From assembly GCA_012295275.1 (NCBI GenBank), contig CM022665.1, positions 7,244,976-7,308,975 on the forward strand: DNA of 64,000 bases. Direction: 5' to 3'. A program made the translations under genes and the position numbers. Below are positions 38,069 to 52,835 of the stretch, piece after piece. The DNA is from Chrysomallon squamiferum (Eukaryota; Mollusca; Gastropoda; Neomphalida; Peltospiridae). The number at the start of each line of letters is the position of its first letter. Positions within the stretch are counted from its first letter, which is position 1. The notes below the pieces were generated by a model. It was not told the DNA's origin. It made no database searches and saw nothing but the letters and a program-made list of their open reading frames with translations.

Positions 38069-40726
38069 ATTTATTTATAAATACGTTATATAAATATTCT
38101 TATTTTACTGCTATTACAAGAATAAAAGCCATGTGGATGAAGTTTGTTAATGGCGAGAGTTGAGAGAGATGAAAATTTTTTATTTATTTTATTATTATTT
38201 TTGCTTATCTAATAGAGTATCAAAACAACTACATAAATAAACTTTTCATGCCTTTGGTTATATGCTGTCTGCATATGAGCAAATTTGCATTGAGCTGCTG
38301 TTTGGAAAGTCCCTAGAAGTAGTTTGGTCCAACACAACCATCTTCAGCAGTGGTCCTAATTAGTCTTAAACTCTTCCTTTTGACTAATCCAGTTTTTGCT
38401 CCTGCTGATATAGCTGTTGGAGTCACTGAGGCATGCTCGCTACCTCAGCACATCAAGGAATGTAGCACTGGTTATATGAATTTTTTTTTATGGTGCTAGT
38501 ATACAAGTGATACTATAGAAGATACCACATTTTAAAAATAAATAATGAAAATGCACTTCATGATGCCTGTAACTGCAAAAATGCCACACTGCAGTGAACT
38601 GACAAAGAAGATTTGGAAGACAAAACCTTCACAATAATGAAAAAGAGGTTCTCTGGTGTTCAAAGAATAATAAACCAAGCTATAATTATTTTGGTTTCAA
38701 AGATTGTTGTATTTCAGTACATTTTAGCTTTGTAACATAAATGGTATGATTTAACATAATTCAAAACATTGAATTTATAATTTTATCTATAATGTACTTT
38801 ATCACAATGGATGTTAAAGTGCAGTTGTTCAAAATAATGTTCTACTTTTTGTATTCTATGCTATTATTTTATTGCTTTGGATGAACTGTAATCATTAATA
38901 ACAAACTATGACAATAAAATAATGCTACTAAAAATATTTGAACACTTATTTTATCCCTTTACACATGAAGTTTTAGCATACATGCCAGACTGTTTTCTCC
39001 CCCCTCAAATTTTAGAAGGAACTAGAAAAAGCAGTGTGGTCTGTACACAATGAAATCATTACAGGAAAATTACAGAGCCCAGATATTTTTAAACAGTACC
39101 CATTTACTTTATGCATTATTATCTATTAACATTGGAAAAAAATATTTAAATAAAGCATGAGAAGTATGAAAAATTATATTATACTACTAAAGATACATTT
39201 TAAGCTCATTTTGATATAACATCTTGGCTAGAATGGAAGTTTATTTGTTCTCAAAAAATACATAAACAGTAAATTGTGAAGCTTCAGGCAAACACTTCAT
39301 CACTGAGATGAAAGGTTTCTAACAATAGCTCGCGATTCTAAAATACATTTTATAAGTTTCTTTGATAAATCAGTTCTGGAGTGCTGGTTTGGATGGTAAT
39401 TAATCAAGTGCATGTACTGAAAATTAGGGCATGCTTTCATGGTGGAATGTTCACTTTTTTTTTTTTTTCTGTAGAAAAAGAAAAATGCAACATAAAAAGT
39501 AAATTATTTATGAATTCAATGTATTCTGTGAACATTTTCACACACAATCACTATTCAGTATTCTCTCTACAGATAAAATTGATTTGCATAAATTATGACT
39601 AACTCTATGAACTTTGGATCTAAAAAATGAAAAGTTAAAACAATTGTACTAATCCAGATTGTAAATATTGTATGTCAAGTGCAAGATCATTTTACATTAT
39701 GTAATCAGAATGAATAAGCAGAAATTTTAACAATTTAAAAGTTATGTGGCAAAGGATCATGAATATAATTTTAGAATATTTGTTTTTATTTATTAAGATC
39801 TGATCAATACATTCAGAAGTAATAAACTCTTGCTCATAAAAATTAAATAAAAACAAAACAAAATGTAAGAATTTTGTATACTTTTATTTAAAAATGATTT
39901 TCCTCAGAAAAGTTAAACCGGCTAAATAATTTCTGAAGTATGCATATATAATTAAATAGATACAAGTCAGTATTAATTTAATACTGACTCATTGTTTCTG
40001 ATAACCCCTTAATACACTAACAGAAATGCTATGTAAACAATAATGAAAATGCTGATTCTTGTGTTTTTTTTCTGAATGATGAACCTTTTCTATAGCTGTT
40101 CTACTTTCAACAACAAACACACTTGTTTATATCACAGATCTCCATTACAAAGAAACAGAGTTTATGTTCAGTTAGTAATTATCTTTTTAAATTTTAAAAG
40201 CACAACTTGTCAAAAAAAAAAAAAAAAAAATTTAAAAAAAATAATTAAAAAAAAAAAAAAAAAAAACCTTGCTCTTTTCTAGTTTCAAAGTAATATGATA
40301 TCATTCAGATATTTTAAATCCAAATTAATCTTTTTTTTTATTTTATTTTTTTTTTTTCCAATCTAGGATAATTTTTCTTAATAAAAATAGTCATTGATAT
40401 TAAATGGCTTTATCAAGATGTGTAACGAAGAAAGGTGTGTCTGTAGTATTTCATTTACTGAATTCAAAAACTCTGAGCCATGTTACTGGCTAAATGTCTT
40501 GAGTACTGACTGAATGAGAGAGTACAATAAACAAAATGCTTTTATTTTCTTTATTTTTAAATAATAAGTAATCAAATATGCATCAGCCATTCAGACTATT
40601 GTGTGATAATGAAACAATTTTGCACCAGTTTGTTATTTCATGTTGATTGTATTTTGTGTACATAATGTATTTTCCCAAAACCATAACAATCATTTATTTT
40701 AGTCATTTACAGAAAATGCTGTAAAA
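37736..40726. other. Intergenic region between EHD and NEMF
   Basis: About 3 kb. It contains a (GT)n array, a less AT-biased patch at about 38230-38480 with a short CTGAGG/CCTCAG inverted repeat that may be mobile-element debris, and two A-rich homopolymer blocks at 40213-40266. The NEMF-proximal part is expected to be NEMF 3' UTR. No coding region is supported. Confidence 0.5.
38024..38059. repeat. (GT)n microsatellite
   Basis: Perfect GT array of about 18 units continuing into TATATA. Confidence 0.95.
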
Positions 40727-43700
40727 TTATTTTTTTGTTTTATGAAGATTTGGAGCTGCCAGTTTCACCTTGCCTGGAATATTTCTTGAAACATCAACAT
40801 CCTGAAAAATTGTATTAAAATATAAAACTGTCAGTAAGCAAATTTATCTGTTACAATATTTATACTATGTATAGAATCCTTGTCAAATGATTAAAATTGT
40901 AATACAACAACCATAGACATTTTTAATGTTATGATTAAACTGAAGAAATTTCATTTTTCTAAATTTTTGGAAATTTAATATTTTTCTTGTAAATATAGTT
41001 TGAAGAATAAATTCATTAAAATAAAACAGAAAATATTTAAAAAAACAAACAAAATGTTACAAAAATATGACTTGAAAGCAAGAGTACACTACCTTCATTA
41101 TTCTCAGTAGATCTTTTTCTCTAGACGACCCACTCTTTTCTTGTAGAAACATGTTTATCGCAGTTTTAGCAGCTGAAACAAGAACAAAAATGTAGATCAA
41201 TATTTTTATGAATTATAAACAGAAATTCTGTTGTTCATTTTCAAAAAATAATAATGAATAAACCAATATGTAGTAATCAGAAAATTTATTTCTGCCTACA
41301 TTATTTCAAGTGAAAAACAATATGAGATGCAAACTCTTTTAAAGGATGAACTCTGACCTTTTCCTCTCTTAGTGTTTCCTGGCAGAAGTTTAACCTTGTA
41401 TCTGAAAAATAATTAAATAAGTAAAATAAATAGAATATTGACAATTATGTGGAAAAGTAACGAACAAACGTTATTTTCTATGACCTAATTATTTATCACA
41501 ATGTGAATTAAAACCAGTATACTTATTAATGAAGCATAATACAAATTAGTATGACACAGTTATGAATAATAATTATTTTCCTAAAAATGAGGAAAATCCT
41601 TTGATTGTATTTACTGTAGATATTATTGAGGCTGTTGAGAAACAGAAAGTTAGTATTCTGTTAGTAATAGTGTCAGTAATATGTGTAATTGAATTGCAAA
41701 TGACTGCAAATGGGTTACTGTTTAATTTTAAAATCTAGTTATTATTTACTTACTTGTAATTAATCAAACAGCTGTAAGGTGCACACATTGGGATGGCATA
41801 AAGAATCTCATCTTCAGGTAATGGACAACCAGTCAGAGAGTCCAGAATGTCAGTATCCTAAGTAAAAAAAACCCCATCCCATTAAACTAATTATTATATC
41901 ATCAAAAAACAAAAATGAAATCTAAATATCTGATAATTTTTTACAATCCATCATTCATTTTACTAATAAGCAGCCTTTGTAGAAAGCCATTCTAATTATA
42001 TTAAGAACATATATGAAGAATGCAAAGATAAAATTTTCCGTTTCAAAAGATTACAAAGACTGACCTTGATTTTAAATACATTAATTTACATGAGATTTTG
42101 AAATCCTAAAGATTCAACAAAATGTAATCATAAATTCTAAAACAAACCATATAAACAAAAAACAAAAAAATAAAATGTTATAATCCATGTTCTTTAACAG
42201 TTGTTATATAACATTTTACAATTTTCTTACAACTACTAATTATGAGAAAGGTTTAAAACTTATACATACATTTGTTGAAGGTAAATTATCATCCACCTTT
42301 TCTTCATCTGAATCGAGAGCCTGAAATGACATGAAGGTTTTTTTTGCAGAATATAAATATATTAAATAAAAAGAAATTTGTTTAACGATACCTTAATATA
42401 TTTTATTATGGTTTATTGCTATTAAACATTTCTCTTTGGCTACAACCTATTCCATGCACTTTCTTACTCATTTAATCAAAGGCTGTAGTATGTTATTTTA
42501 TATCAGTGGAAAAAAAAGAGATGAAAAATCAATAAGATTTATCTTGAAATTTGTCACAAAATCAAGACTGTACTGAACCACTGGACAATATGTCAAATAT
42601 ATTCTGTTTATTTAAACATAGCTACAAAGTAGTTTTACCCACCCTGTCTTTTTCAATTTGTTGAATAATACTTAAATACCAAAGATCTCGGAATAAAAAT
42701 TGGAAAACAGTTTGCATATTATTCTTTACATACCTCATTGTTGGCTGGTTTCTTAATATTTTTTGAAGATGATACTTTTTTTTCTTCATCTGAAAATAAA
42801 AACAAAACTGAATTCTGAATGCTAAAGTTTAAAAAAAACAAAAAAAAAAAAAACACTGAAAATAATGCTCTTTTTGTCTCTTTATTAAACAGCAAATATG
42901 TTTATTTAAACAATTTTACCTGTAATAAAAATTCACCTTACCTGCATTTACCAACATGAAGTGCACACAAGATAAAAGAGGAAATTATTAGAAAAAAAAA
43001 ATGTAAACAACCTTCTTCATCAACTTGTGTTGCAGACCCTTCTAAAGAGACATCTGTGCTTTTTTCTATTTTATCCTGACATTCTGTCTGTCTGTTTGTA
43101 GATTCTCCAGGTTTCTGAAAATCCTTTGTTGCTTTCTTTTCTTGCTGCTTATTGATTTGGACATTTTTGCTATTTTTGCCTTTTTTGCCCTTTTGAGATA
43201 CAACTTCTTTCTCAGCTCCTGCTGACTTTGTGAGAAAAATAACAAAATATTTTAATAAATTTAAATAATAAAATAATAATGACAACACAGAAATAATAAA
43301 AATCAGTTTAAGATAATGATTATGATGCGTTTTTTTAACTGAGAATAATAAGAATTTAAGAACTCTTAGGAAAATGAATATACTGAAACATTTGTATATG
43401 TGACAATGATGCAGAATTAATACATGCATTCTTTAGCTGAATTACATTAATAAAAACAATAAAGTTTGAAATACATGGTTAGTCACTTGTTTATTTCTCA
43501 AAACAGTCATTATAAACTTTAAAAAAACATTAAAATGAAAATTTTAATGCTTAACAAATTTTTGTTAAAATACTTACTGCCAGTATTTCCATTCGCAATT
43601 GTCTCTCTTCATCATCCTGGTCCCTATACTTTTCTTTTATTTTTTTCCTTCTCCCCTGTTGAAGTACAACAAGTGATCAATGAAATGTAGACCGTGTCAT

Positions 43701-46700
43701 CATATTTTTTTTTTTTTAAATAAATATTTACAAAAATAAATCTGCATCTACAAACATGGGATGATTTGAAAAAGTTTTTTTTACCTTCATACGGCTAAAA
43801 TGATACAAGAAGTTCAGTCTCTTCTTTACTGTAAATAACTTTTTGAATACTTTTGGTACTTTTCTTTTACTCAGGTTTATCTCTGGAAAACAGAGCCTGT
43901 GATAAGGACCGAAATTGCTACCCTGTTCAAACATCTGACACTCACAAAATCTTTCACAAAAACTTTACCACAAAATCAACTAAAAAATACCAGTCAAGTT
44001 TAACAGAAAGTGCTCAGTGGCAGCCATGCATGTGTCATACTCGCCATTCCTTATCTACACCACTACCTTTACTGCCCTCAGTTTTATCAGAATCAACCAT
44101 ATTTTCATTGTCCCAGAATTGATAATGTCTACTTCAATCACTGTTCAAATTTTAAGATGGCCATATCCACTTTGTTAGTGAACAGGTTCAATCTAATTTG
44201 TACTATGTAAACCAAAACTAGATTTTACCCTTTGTCCTCGTTTTGGCTGCTGAACTGCATTTTCTGGTTTTGTACATGCCTAAGACAAATGAATAAATCA
44301 AGACGTTAACAGTGTTCTAAAATATAAAATTATAATTGCTATAAGGCAAAAGTAATTTTAGTTCCACAGCTATTAAAAAAAGACGTATGTTGGTTTACCT
44401 CAATGAGCTCTAATTATATCAAATATTTATAATTTAAAAAACAAACTGATGCTTTCTGAACATATTCTCTGTTTATATCAAATCTTAACAGATAGATAAC
44501 AATCAAATCTAATGTAAATAATATTTCATATCAGCAACCGATGTCCATTTCTTTTATTCTGTTTCATTATGGCTTATTTTATCTACTATTTATACTTTAT
44601 AATTTACCAATTTTTGTTTTTCCTCCTCCTTTTTTTCTGTTTGTTCTTGTTTTAACCATGACACATTATCTTCATCATCATTAAAACTCTGTTCTCTTTT
44701 ACCTTTTCTATGAAAAGATTTTATATAAACAAAACATATTACAAGACACTTGTTGATTATTTATAAATGATCAACTTTCTTGACCTAAAATTAAACATTT
44801 TATTTATCTTATTTTTGTTAAATGAAAATATTTGTTATCAAAGTTTCATATTCATTAAATCGATTCAAAATAATGTTATAAATCTAATTTTACATTAGAT
44901 TAACTCACCAATTTAATTATCATACAAGAATTTCATTAAAATCAATTCAAAGTTTTACTAACCTTGATTGCCTTGCTGATAACTTTGTTCCTTTGTTGAC
45001 ACACTGAAATAACAATGATTAAACTAAATTATTACTCAAGCTTAATAGTTACATACAACTGCATGCAGTTTAAACAAAAAATTAGAACAGAAAGAGAGGA
45101 AGTCCCTGACCTTTTAGCTGAATGGAAATATTATGTAATTATTTTAAATTATGTAAATTTTCACAATTCCCTTGCCTTCTTTCCTATGGTTACAGGCTGA
45201 TTATCTCCAAGGAAGATGATTCTGTTCCCTTCATCATTCAAATCATCATCTGTGTTTGATGTCCTGACATCCCTTTTCAGTTCAAATCTATAATAAACAA
45301 GTGTGTTAAAAAATGTCCAGACAATTCAAATTGTAGTATTGGTAGAATTCCAATATAACACACCCAAGTTTTAACCAAAGACAATATGTTTATATAAAAT
45401 CAAATAATGAATACATCAAACAACTAATTACAGTTCAGTTATTTCATTACTAGCATTTTTAAATTAGATTTTGTACAGTCAGTATAAGTATACAATATTC
45501 AGAATTTGTTGTGTAAATATTAATTTAAATATTTAAAATAATGTTTGAACACAATTTACCAAAAAGTAAACACAACAACAAATATATATACACTGTATGC
45601 AAGCATTTACATATTTCTAAAGCTACCATGCAGTTGAATAATTAAGTATCCAAATGTGGAGTCAGTTAGCACTTTTTTTTATCAAGTAATAATGATATAC
45701 TAACTTGTCTCCTGCAACATGCATCAAGTTGATATAAGTATCTGGAAATACATCCTTCGTGTCTTCATCTGAATGTTTCTCACTCTCTGAAGTTTCTGAA
45801 TCATCTGTTTCCACTTTGTCCTCTTGTTCAGTTATATCAGCAGTTAGTTCATTCAGTGAGTCTGAATTTAAGTCAACACTGCTTTTATGAACAAAACATT
45901 CACTGGATGAACAAGTGTCACTTTCAGTTTTAACATCACAGTTTTCGCTTTCTTTCTTTTCTTCACACTCATCTTTCTGCTCCACAGAAACAACAATTTC
46001 TTTAACAGTATCCTTTTCTTCATCTTCTACAGACCTCACTTTTCTTTCTCCTTTATGTCGAAAAATACTTCCATCTTCAAGCTATCAATTCACAAAAAGA
46101 TAACAAGTAAAAAATGTAATACTTTCTCTATAATACATCTATTCTTCATATTAACTTTTAAAATCTATTCCAGTCCAATGAAGAAAAAAATGATTCCATG
46201 AATCTTTGTTTATTTTTTCATCAGAGTAAAATTCCAACTCTAAAAAAATTATTTTCTTTTCTTTATATAAATAAAGGTCTTAAAAATCAAGACAGTAATG
46301 CAGATTGCAATAAAATCAAAATATCTTAAAACAGAAAATATTTATTCTGTATAACCTAGTTACTAATTAGCTAGCTCTGAGGGCCCAAAATACAATGTAT
46401 TTGATAATAGTTGTTAAATATTATTAGTGTATAATTATCCTTAGCATGCAGCATAAGTTATTTTTCAAAATAATTCTTAAAATAAAAGCATACCTTAAAG
46501 ATGTAAGCGAATCCATATATCAAATATGAAGGAGGGAGATAATTTTTCTTTCCTGCAATTAAAAAACATAGACATGATTGAAGTTTTTATTTTAAAGTAA
46601 CAAGTTGGAAACGTTTTCACATCTAAATAAGTATTTTGATAACATTGAGATTCGTGCAACATTTAAAGAGATCTGTTTGTGATACAAACATAAATGAATT

Positions 46701-47498
46701 TTCAATACCTCCAAATACTATTTTATTCCACTGGAAGTATTTACAAATATTTTAATTACATACCTCTGACCATGAAACTGCCAGTAGTTAAATACTCTCC
46801 ACTTGGTGCAGTTTTTGAAACTTGATCATGATACACATACCAAGCACTGGTGACAACTTTAGCATCCCATGCTGCACTGTTGCAAATGGCCATTGTTCCT
46901 GCTTCATTCAGTGTTTTGGGTGGGACTGGTTCTCCTAGAAATAAAGAACAGTATGTATCTATATATACCTGTATCTGTATATGAAGAGATATCAGAATAA
47001 AGTAAAAATATTTTATGTTTTTGAATGTATAAAGATCTGAGAGATGAAATACCTGAAGGGTTCTTGATGATGCAGCTGCTAGCACCATGGAGATCAGCAT
47101 GGACATAAAGATCACCTGTCAAAATAATTATAATTAGATTTATGTACACAAAACTTAACTATTAGCTTATGTTAGTACAGTCATTTTAATCACTTCTGAG
47201 AAATCTTGTTTTAATTCACAAAATTAAATACAGAATAAATAATATTTTCAGCCAGATTTTTATTTAAATTCAGCTAAAAGTTAACTGTATTAATCAGTAT
47301 AAAAAACCTTGTATAAATCTATTTTAAAATCCTTAAAACAATCAACTGGGGACAAACAGAATTTACACCTGTTTTATGACTAATAAACATTTACCTGGTT
47401 TAAGGTATCGTTTGACTATGAGTTCATTCTGTTGTTGATCTCTTCCACCTATTACCAGGTAGTTCTCTGAACTAATGAACCAGAGAAACTTCTCAAAC
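40727..47498 (-). other. NEMF: NEMF coding exons 18-34
   Basis: In transcript order: 47395-47498, 47053-47115, 46764-46934, 46494-46552, 45705-46081, 45194-45287, 44963-45003, 44608-44707, 44229-44279, 43578-43655, 43012-43225, 42734-42789, 42270-42320, 41754-41857, 41358-41401, 41093-41172, 40727-40801. Exons 18-21 are the NFACT-R domain; exon 22 is a 377-base acidic low-complexity exon; exons 24-30 encode charged, Lys/Glu-rich linker; exons 31-34 are NFACT-C. The exon 23 end is ambiguous: GT at 45193-45192, or a GC donor 18 bases further on, both in phase. Confidence 0.85.
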
Positions 47499-50400
47499 CT
47501 ATAACGAGATATTCTGCATCACTGAGTTTGCTTTTACTATTTTACATATTGTTACATTTTATTTGACCAGGTTCTTGAAGATATTATAATATTTATATAT
47601 AGAGTAGACTCTCTAAATCTTGAAGTTGCTGGGACTTGGATTCAAGTTCAAGATATCATTAAATTTGAGATTATTTTAAAACATTGCTGACTGTTCATAC
47701 AGTTTTTATTAAGAAGTTGATTGCTATCAATATCAGTTAATTCAAATACAACCTAATTTAAACACTTTGAAATGTACATACAGTTCATAAAAAAATATAG
47801 TCCTGTATCTTATATCAAATCTTTTTTAAAAACAAATTAAGAATAGAAACAGTTTTATCAAAAAGTTAATACAAAAGTTTAACTTCAAGGTTTCTGGACT
47901 GTCAACTGCTTGATATTGCATCCAGTAAATTCTTTTTTTTCCATTAAAGTCAGACAACTTAGATAAAGCTTGGAAATGTTCATCAGTTGTCATACTAAAT
48001 AACTCAAGAAACACTGAAAAGATCTGATAATACTCTTTCACTCAATCCAGTATGGACAGCATTTTATTAGTACTTTTCTGAAGACAATGTCATGATAATC
48101 TTTAAATCACTTTAACCACTCATTAATGGCATTGAAATATGAGTGATTTAACCATTGTGACATATTGAAAGAACATTTACTGCCAGGTTTCTGTTCCTAA
48201 TAGTCTTAACCCACATTAAAACTGCTTCATCAACATCTGCAAATTTAGCATTTCTTATTGGAATTCAAAGCTCCTTTTTAATTTTATCAGCTGATAATGT
48301 GTTATATTTAACACCAAACACCTTCACAATTTGTACTTTTGGTTTTGTACCAGTTGTCTCATGTTTTTTTCTCAAAGGAATGTACTGTTAACTTTTTCTA
48401 GGATCCAGCCATTTTCCCCTTCCCCTCAATACTAGCATTAGGTTCTTCATGAACTGTTCACAATATTCATTCTCCGACATAATGCTACAGGAATACAGGA
48501 GAAATGTATTTTATTTCGATATCATTTCTTACTTAAGGTAACAAGTAATTATTTAACTGTAACCATACCTGATCTTATTCTTTGTAGATACACAATCCTA
48601 AATTTACCTTTTGAGGCCACAGCTATCAAGTGGATTAAATTATTTTTGTTTGACAGTACTAATCAAAAGAGTTAAACAGTGTGAGTTGTAATAAAGAAAA
48701 CATATTTGATGATATATTTTAAAGCACAATACAGCCCACTGATATAAGACATTTGAGACAATGTGGTATATTCAAATCTCAAGATCTGAAACACACAAAC
48801 AAATTATTACATGTTAATGTAGACAAACAGGATGACTTTCAAAAAAACTGCACTGAGGTTTGAGAGTCTACTGTAAATTGTTTTGGATATATGGATGTTG
48901 TTTAATAAACAATTACAGACACACAGATGTAATTGTAATAATCTGTAACTCTGTAAATAGAAGTATATAAAGTATGACATTAACAAATGTTTACTTTCAC
49001 AGATACTGTCAGACAGATATGCTTATTATATACTTACCAAAATGTTTTTCTTGTCTTGTTTATGCTAGCTATTATGGCTACCTCTTTTAAAGTCTGTTTT
49101 GCTTTCTTCTGCGCTGATTTAATTGCCTGTAATAAAGAAATAATTTTTAAAAGGTAAACGAAAGAACAGTATTAGAGTACTGACAATCAGATTATCTAAG
49201 AATATATCACGTATGGAAATAGAGAAAGTTATCAACCAAATCCATTTTCACTTAAATAAAAACAATACAGAAACACTTTGATAAATAACACAGTTAATAA
49301 GCCTACCTTTGTTGAAGCATCCACAGTTTTCTGTTCTTTTTTGGCTGCTAACTTTTTCTTTTCAAAATATCTAAAAATAGGAAAAGACCCTTCCAAAATA
49401 ACAATAAGAAATCTTGTGAAATTAATTAATACACATTTGTTAAAATCACTTACTCACAATGCTATGATGATCTCACAATAAATATTATAGTTACTGTATA
49501 AAGAATTTATTTTAAACCAAGAGCATCTTAAAACAAAGTATCATAACAGGTATGTTGCATCCTGAATTACTTTATTTTTTTATCACCCAATTCTGATACA
49601 GAGAATGAAACTATATTTTACATTCCAAAATACCATCAGTACATTGATATACACATTTGTATTCACTAATGAACCAACCATTTGGTGAATAATAACGGAT
49701 GGACTTCAATAAACACTGTGAAAAGGTAAATTGTTTTCATATTGTTATGAGTATTATTTGGTACATAACGAATAACTTGTTTGATGTGATCCATGTTTAA
49801 ATTCAGGTATATGTAGGTTTAGAAAGATGTAATCTTCAATGTTAACTTTAGTTTTTCTTACTTTCTGGAGTTCGCATAAGCACCCAGAGACAGATCAAGT
49901 GTAACTCTTAGAGGTTTTATTGGCTCATATTCACTATCTTCATCATCTGCATCTTCATATGGGTCACTGAAATAATGTAAATATACAAACATTAAACAAC
50001 ACATATTAATTTTCAAATTTACAAAATACAATTAATGTTTCTATCAAATTAAACATGCTATATGAATAAAATATCTATATGAAATATACCTTCTCTGAAA
50101 ACAAATCATTCTGTTAACAAATTATTTTTATACTTCACTAAATTTTGTTACAAAATAATGTAATATAAAGACGTAATACAGATCTGTACCATCTCTATAA
50201 AAGCAAGAAAATATTGTCAATAACAGGAGAGAGATTCCAGCTGAATCCTGCACTTAAAGATACCTGAGAAGCAAAGTGATCTGGTTTGTGTCAAGACAGA
50301 CAGATCTGATGGCACAGGCTACTGGATCATTTATTAACTGAGCTTCTTTTATCAGTTTCCAGATCTCTGTCCAGTCAATCTGATTTGCTACAGCACTCCG

Positions 50401-52804
50401 TACTCTCAGAAGTGCTTGATCAACCTAATAAAACAAAAACACTGGTACTGTGAGTGTATAAAAAAAACATACATATTTAACTGAAGCACTTTCAAAAAAA
50501 ATAATTACACATACATAATTTTCTTCATTTTTAAATTATAAAGAAAAACAAACAAACAAAAATATTTTTAATTTCCAACAAATTAGGATGCTTTTAACTG
50601 TGCTGAAGATTCCCATGAAAAGACAAAATAATTAATTTAGATTCCGTACGTTTGGTAAAAATTAAGATTTAGACTATTTTAACACATTTTATATGCAGAG
50701 TAAGTGTTAACATTTCACAAAAGCAAAAACAGCTGTTATAAAACTCACCAAAGATAGATTCATCTCTATTAGTTGTCCCCGTAACACATCAATTTCCTTT
50801 TTTGAACACAAAAACAATTTTTTTATTACAATGAAAAAAAAAATAAATAAAATAATTAAAAAAAAGTAACAAATTAACCTTTAATGAGAGCTAATCAGCT
50901 GTTACCAAATAATTAATTCAAAAATAAAAAAACCATTAAAATAACAAAATGAATAAGCTGAATATTTAGAGCTGTTTTTGATATATTAATTTCTAAACAC
51001 AATTGGGATTCTTGTTATTTTTTTGTCTTAAAGCTAAATAAATATATACTGGATGAATCTTGAATGTGTTGAGAATACAGTCTTTAGTTTACTTTCATTC
51101 ATGAAAGTCCATTACTTTTAAATCATTTTCTAACTGTTTCTTTCAGAAAATAAAAGTAACTAAAGTCAAATAGTTTCAACACATTTTGGGGTTAAAATAA
51201 TCTGACTGGTTGAAAATGTTACAGATACTTTTCTACTAATTATTAAGAGTAGCAACCAGTTTTCCAATAGTGTTTCATATATCCATTTATAAAGGATTAA
51301 GAAAACAATTCATGAAGAAATTACCTGTTCTTTCTGAAGATCACATATTCTTTTTTCATGGTCTTTTTTCACATTTTCAAGTTTTTTCAAAGCTGCTTTT
51401 TCCTACAAATTACAAAAATATACTAGTATATATATCAGATAACTACTTGCATTAGTGTCTTGAAAAACATTTTTTTTTTTTTTTAAACAAATTTAATTTA
51501 CTACTAGTTCTTTGTGTTCTGCATAACAAATAATGGTAATAACTTAATAATGCTCCTATAAAGAAATGATAATAATATAAACATGAATTCATAATGTTTT
51601 ATTAAACAAAAAAGTTATCAAATTTGGTACCTGTTGTAATGTTTTCATATCTAACTTCTGGCTTTCAACTTTTGAAAAAAATTCATCAACAGCCTACAAA
51701 TAAAATTGTTTAAAAATTAAAACATTAATTGTACTGACACAACTGTAAACAGAATTACATAAATAAAGTTGAAATTCACAACAATTTAAAACTAAGGTTT
51801 AATAATATAATATTCTCCGACACCTCTGCATTCTAACTATGAGCTGCAGCTCACATGCTCCTCATACAAAAGATTAATTAAGATTAATTTAAAATCTGAG
51901 ACTTACTCTATCAAAGGTTTCAAATTCAGAAAACAATTTGTTTTCATGCTGCCTCATAAGAAGAGGATGAAATTCTTCATATCTAGAATATCAAAATAAA
52001 TATAATATTGAATTACACAACAAATAATCTTTTAACATATAATGTTAAATAAAGGTCCAGGTAAAATATGTTTTTTTAATACATAAAAGACTGATTCAAC
52101 TTGTCAGAAATTAAACGGTGTCAATATTTTTAATTTTGTTTTTTCTATTAGCAAACTGATAAAGATAAATTAGTTGGGCAGAGAAAACAGATATACTTTA
52201 GTAAAACCAAGGAATTTTTTTTCTGGTTTAAATTCTGTAATATAATCATCATTTATAAATTAGTTACACACATAATAATGTCTTGTGAATCTTGTTCTTT
52301 TCTTACTGGTCTCTGGTCCTTTTTTTGTATAACGAAACCCTGAAAAGATATTTATTTTTTATAGTTTTCCATTTTTTATTTCCTCTTACTACCAAATCAA
52401 CATGGGTTACAGTTATAAAATGACAGCATCATTGCCATCTTCATAAAACATGTGAATAGGCAACTCATAATTCATTTTCTTCTGAATTTTGTTTATACAG
52501 CTCAACAATCCATTATGGAAAGTCTGAAAAATTTCAAAAGTGCCTTTCTGTTGTAGAAGTCATCACTGATTAAAGTATATTAAACATTTTTACTTAATTT
52601 ACTCATTACAAATAAATGCAGTAGACTATTTCAATTTGTCTTGGAGAATTTCAGACTAGGAATAACCAATGCAGTTAAGTTTATAAATTATACATAAAAT
52701 GAACTATTTTCATTTGAAAAATAAATCTGCTATATGAAACAGTAACAAAATTTATTTACAATAATACTGCATACTTTTTCTTAATTTCTGTTACTGGCTC
52801 TTCA

Positions 52805-52835
<31 letters not shown>

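Noticed and set aside
51841-51852. Perfect palindrome GAGCTGCAGCTC in NEMF intron 10
   Set aside because: A single 12-base palindrome without other context; not distinguishable from chance.
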